The notes below the pieces were generated by a model, which worked only from the letters and a program-made list of their open reading frames with translations, made no database searches and was not told the origin of the DNA. A stretch of 23,900 bases of DNA from an uncultured Clostridia bacterium (GTDB lineage Bacteria; Bacillota; Clostridia; Oscillospirales; CAG-272): NCBI GenBank assembly GCA_937893945.1, contig CALCTA010000181.1:1-23900 (forward strand). The letters run 5' to 3'. The stretch's first letter is position 1. Each line of letters begins with the position of its first letter. The position numbers were made by a program, and so were the translations under genes. Below are positions 22,032 to 23,900 of the stretch, piece by piece.

Positions 22032-22580
22032 ATGCGTAAAAGCGTACGCGCACTCACTCTTGCGGCTATGCTCACGGCGATGAGCGTAGTTATCGGAATA
22101 TTCTGCAAGACCTTTCTTAATTTCAGCGGTGGACTTGTAAGAATAACCTTTGAAAACCTGCCGATCATCCTCTCGGGCATCCTTTTCGGACCCGTGATAG
22201 GCGCGGTCGTCGGAGTTGCCACCGATCTTATCAGCTATCTGCTCTCACCGCAGATATATCCGCCAAATCTTATAGTAACTCTCGGCGCTGCAGTTATCGG
22301 CTTGCTTTCGGGACTCGTCTCAAAGGTCATCATAAGAAAAAGAGGATATCTTCAAATAAGCGTGGCTACCGTTTCGGCTCATATAGTGGGCTCTATGATA
22401 ATAAAAACCATAGGACTTTTTCAGTTCTTTCAATGGGCGGTGCTCTGGAGAATTCCGCTCTATATAGTCATTGCGGCGGCAGAGCTTATGGTGCTGTGTC
22501 TGCTTTACAAGAACGCGACCTTCCGCAAGCTTATTGAACGCATTGACACGCCCTCGCGTAAGAAGGGAGAAAAGCAGTGA
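22032..22580 (+). CDS. folT: folate ECF transporter S component FolT
   Basis: A 182-residue integral membrane protein with about five or six hydrophobic segments, the length and layout of an S component of energy-coupling factor transporters. The start MRKSVRALTLAAMLTAMSVVIG carries the AAAxxA-like pattern by which S components dock to EcfT. The segment RITFENLPIILSGILFGPVIGAVVG is the typical folate/vitamin S-component block. The gene lies under a THF riboswitch and next to folC, which makes folate the substrate with good confidence; EcfA/EcfT would be encoded elsewhere. I chose the ATG at 22032 because AAAGGAGG precedes it. A longer upstream frame would run through the riboswitch and is rejected. 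Confidence 0.92.
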   Translation: MRKSVRALTLAAMLTAMSVVIGIFCKTFLNFSGGLVRITFENLPIILSGILFGPVIGAVVGVATDLISYLLSPQIYPPNLIVTLGAAVIGLLSGLVSKVIIRKRGYLQISVATVSAHIVGSMIIKTIGLFQFFQWAVLWRIPLYIVIAAAELMVLCLLYKNATFRKLIERIDTPSRKKGEKQ

Positions 22581-23839
22581 ATTACGAAGAAGCACTTGAA
22601 TATATACACGGAATAAGCTGGACCTTTTGTAAACCTGGGCTTGAGCGTATCTCTGAACTCTGCAAAGCACTCGGAGATCCGCAGAAGAATCTTAAATTCA
22701 TTCATATCGCAGGCACGAACGGCAAGGGCTCTACCTCTGCGATGCTTGAAAGCATTCTCAGAGAAGCAGGCTATAAGACCGGACTTTTCATCTCGCCTTA
22801 TATAAGGACTTTCAACGAGCGTATGCGAGTTGGCGGTGAGAATATTTCGGATAGTGAGCTTGCAGAGATAACCGAATACGTTCGTCCGTTCGCAGATGCT
22901 ATGATAGATAAGCCTACCGAGTTTGAGCTGATAAGCGCTATCGCTTTTGAGTATTTTAAGAGAAATAACTGCGACATCGTGGTACTTGAGGCGGGAATGG
23001 GCGGAAGGCTTGATTCAACCAACGTCATAGAAGAGTCTCTGCTCTCGATAATCACGGGCATTGCGCTCGATCACACCGCATTTCTCGGAGATACTGTAGA
23101 GAAGATCGCGGCAGAGAAGGCGGGTATAATAAAGTCAGGCTGTCCCGTGCTTTTCGGCGGTGAGGACGACGCGGCAGAGAGGGTAATTCGCGAGAGGGCG
23201 AAAGAAATGAACGCGCCCTTTGTCAGAGTAGATCGCTCATCGCTTGTTCTTCACAGCCAAACGCTCGACGGAACGATATTTGATTTTGAAAAATATAAAG
23301 ATATGCAGATACGTATGCTCGGAAGCTATCAGCCAAGAAATGCCGCTACCGTGCTTTCCGCAATAGATATTCTTAAAGAGTTCGGATTTGATATCCCCGA
23401 TAGCGCCGTGTCTCGCGGACTTGAGGCTACGAGATGGCAGGCGCGATTTGAGGTCATATCAAAAGAGCCGCTCGTTATATTCGACGGCGCGCACAATCCC
23501 GAGGGAATTGCGGCAGCTGTTGAGAGCATACAGCGCTACTTCGGAGATAAGCGCGTGTATGCTCTTACGGGAGTGCTTCGCGATAAGGACTATAATATCA
23601 TCGCGACAGATATAGCAAAGGTCGCAGCGCGTGCTTTTACGCTGACGCCCGACAATCCACGCGCGCTGAGCGCCGAGGAATACGCCGAGGTGCTGAGGGG
23701 AAAGGGAATAGAAGCAACTCCGTACCAAAGCATCAACGAAGCGCTGATAGCCGCGAGGGAGGCTGCAAAGCGCGACGGCGTGCCGCTTATCTGTATGGGC
23801 TCGCTTTACCTTTATTCCTCAATAATTGATTTCTTTTAA
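22577..23839 (+). CDS. folC: folylpolyglutamate synthase / dihydrofolate synthase
   Basis: A 420-residue Mur-ligase-type enzyme that adds glutamate to folates, trapping them in the cell, and often also makes dihydrofolate from dihydropteroate. The P-loop is GTNGKGST (46-53). Further hallmarks are FISPYIRTFNERMRV (71-85), EAGMGGRLDSTN (138-149), LDHTAFLG with His166, the lysine motif EKAGI near residue 181, and DGAHNPEG in the C-terminal domain. The start is GTG, whose bases overlap the folT stop by 4 nt (GTGA), and GGGAGA lies a few nt upstream, so folT and folC are translationally coupled. Together they take up folate and retain it by polyglutamylation under one THF riboswitch. The gene is complete, stopping at 23837-23839. 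Confidence 0.96.
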   Translation: MNYEEALEYIHGISWTFCKPGLERISELCKALGDPQKNLKFIHIAGTNGKGSTSAMLESILREAGYKTGLFISPYIRTFNERMRVGGENISDSELAEITEYVRPFADAMIDKPTEFELISAIAFEYFKRNNCDIVVLEAGMGGRLDSTNVIEESLLSIITGIALDHTAFLGDTVEKIAAEKAGIIKSGCPVLFGGEDDAAERVIRERAKEMNAPFVRVDRSSLVLHSQTLDGTIFDFEKYKDMQIRMLGSYQPRNAATVLSAIDILKEFGFDIPDSAVSRGLEATRWQARFEVISKEPLVIFDGAHNPEGIAAAVESIQRYFGDKRVYALTGVLRDKDYNIIATDIAKVAARAFTLTPDNPRALSAEEYAEVLRGKGIEATPYQSINEALIAAREAAKRDGVPLICMGSLYLYSSIIDFF

Positions 23840-23900
23840 ACAAAAAGCCGAGAGCTTAGGAGCGTTCTCATAAGGATGTTTTCGGAACACGGTAGGGGCG

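Noticed and set aside
23840..23890. Terminator after folC
   Set aside because: Only short imperfect pairings (CCGA with TCGG, GAGA with TCTC) and no clean stem with T-run could be found.

Overview
The window looks like the chromosome of an endospore-forming, anaerobic Clostridia-type Firmicute, probably Oscillospiraceae-like or a neighbouring uncultured gut order. The grounds are a SipL-type SPOCS/LysM spore-coat protein, an HPr kinase/phosphorylase, a DUF512 radical-SAM gene upstream of der, a THF riboswitch controlling folT-folC, and near-consensus sigma-A promoters (TTGACA/TTGAAA, 16-17 bp, TATAAT/TAAAAT). Base composition is close to half GC throughout. I see no rRNA, tRNA, CRISPR array or insertion sequence.

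Layout. (1) 1-4386, minus strand: a tight operon DUF512/PDZ radical-SAM protein > der > HAD phosphatase > obg (obg runs off the left edge), driven by a consensus promoter at 4431-4459. (2) 4589-6097, plus: a sipL-like gene with a possible sigma-E promoter, ending in a bidirectional terminator shared with a convergent membrane-anchored alpha/beta hydrolase (6142-7104). (3) 7245-14561, minus: a compact, uninterrupted phage head and DNA-packaging operon (small terminase, large terminase, beta-rich structural protein, portal, scaffold, a possible 28-residue membrane peptide, coat protein, head-completion-like protein), bounded by a strong intrinsic terminator on each side. (4) 14749-16910, minus: two exported membrane proteins, one a PrsA/SurA-like lipoprotein. 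(5) 17145-19053, plus: hprK and a sugar-phosphate isomerase/epimerase-type TIM barrel, 4 nt apart. (6) 19190-20845, plus: a secreted, membrane-anchored phosphodiester glycosidase-domain protein, convergent with a BD-FAE-type esterase (20891-21694, minus). (7) 21791-23839, plus: promoter, tetrahydrofolate riboswitch, folT (ECF folate uptake) and folC (polyglutamylation), a coherent folate acquisition and retention unit.

The most unusual item is region 3. All its frames are open and the terminase ATPase and nuclease motifs are present. No integrase, repressor, replication, lysis, tail-tube, tape-measure or prohead-protease gene is seen, and chromosomal genes lie directly on both sides. It may be a decayed podovirus-like prophage from which only the head module survives. 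It may instead be a domesticated particle-forming or gene-transfer-agent-like locus. The sequence alone does not decide between these. A 9-bp-arm palindrome with flanking half-sites lies just upstream of the first gene and is the best candidate for its control site.
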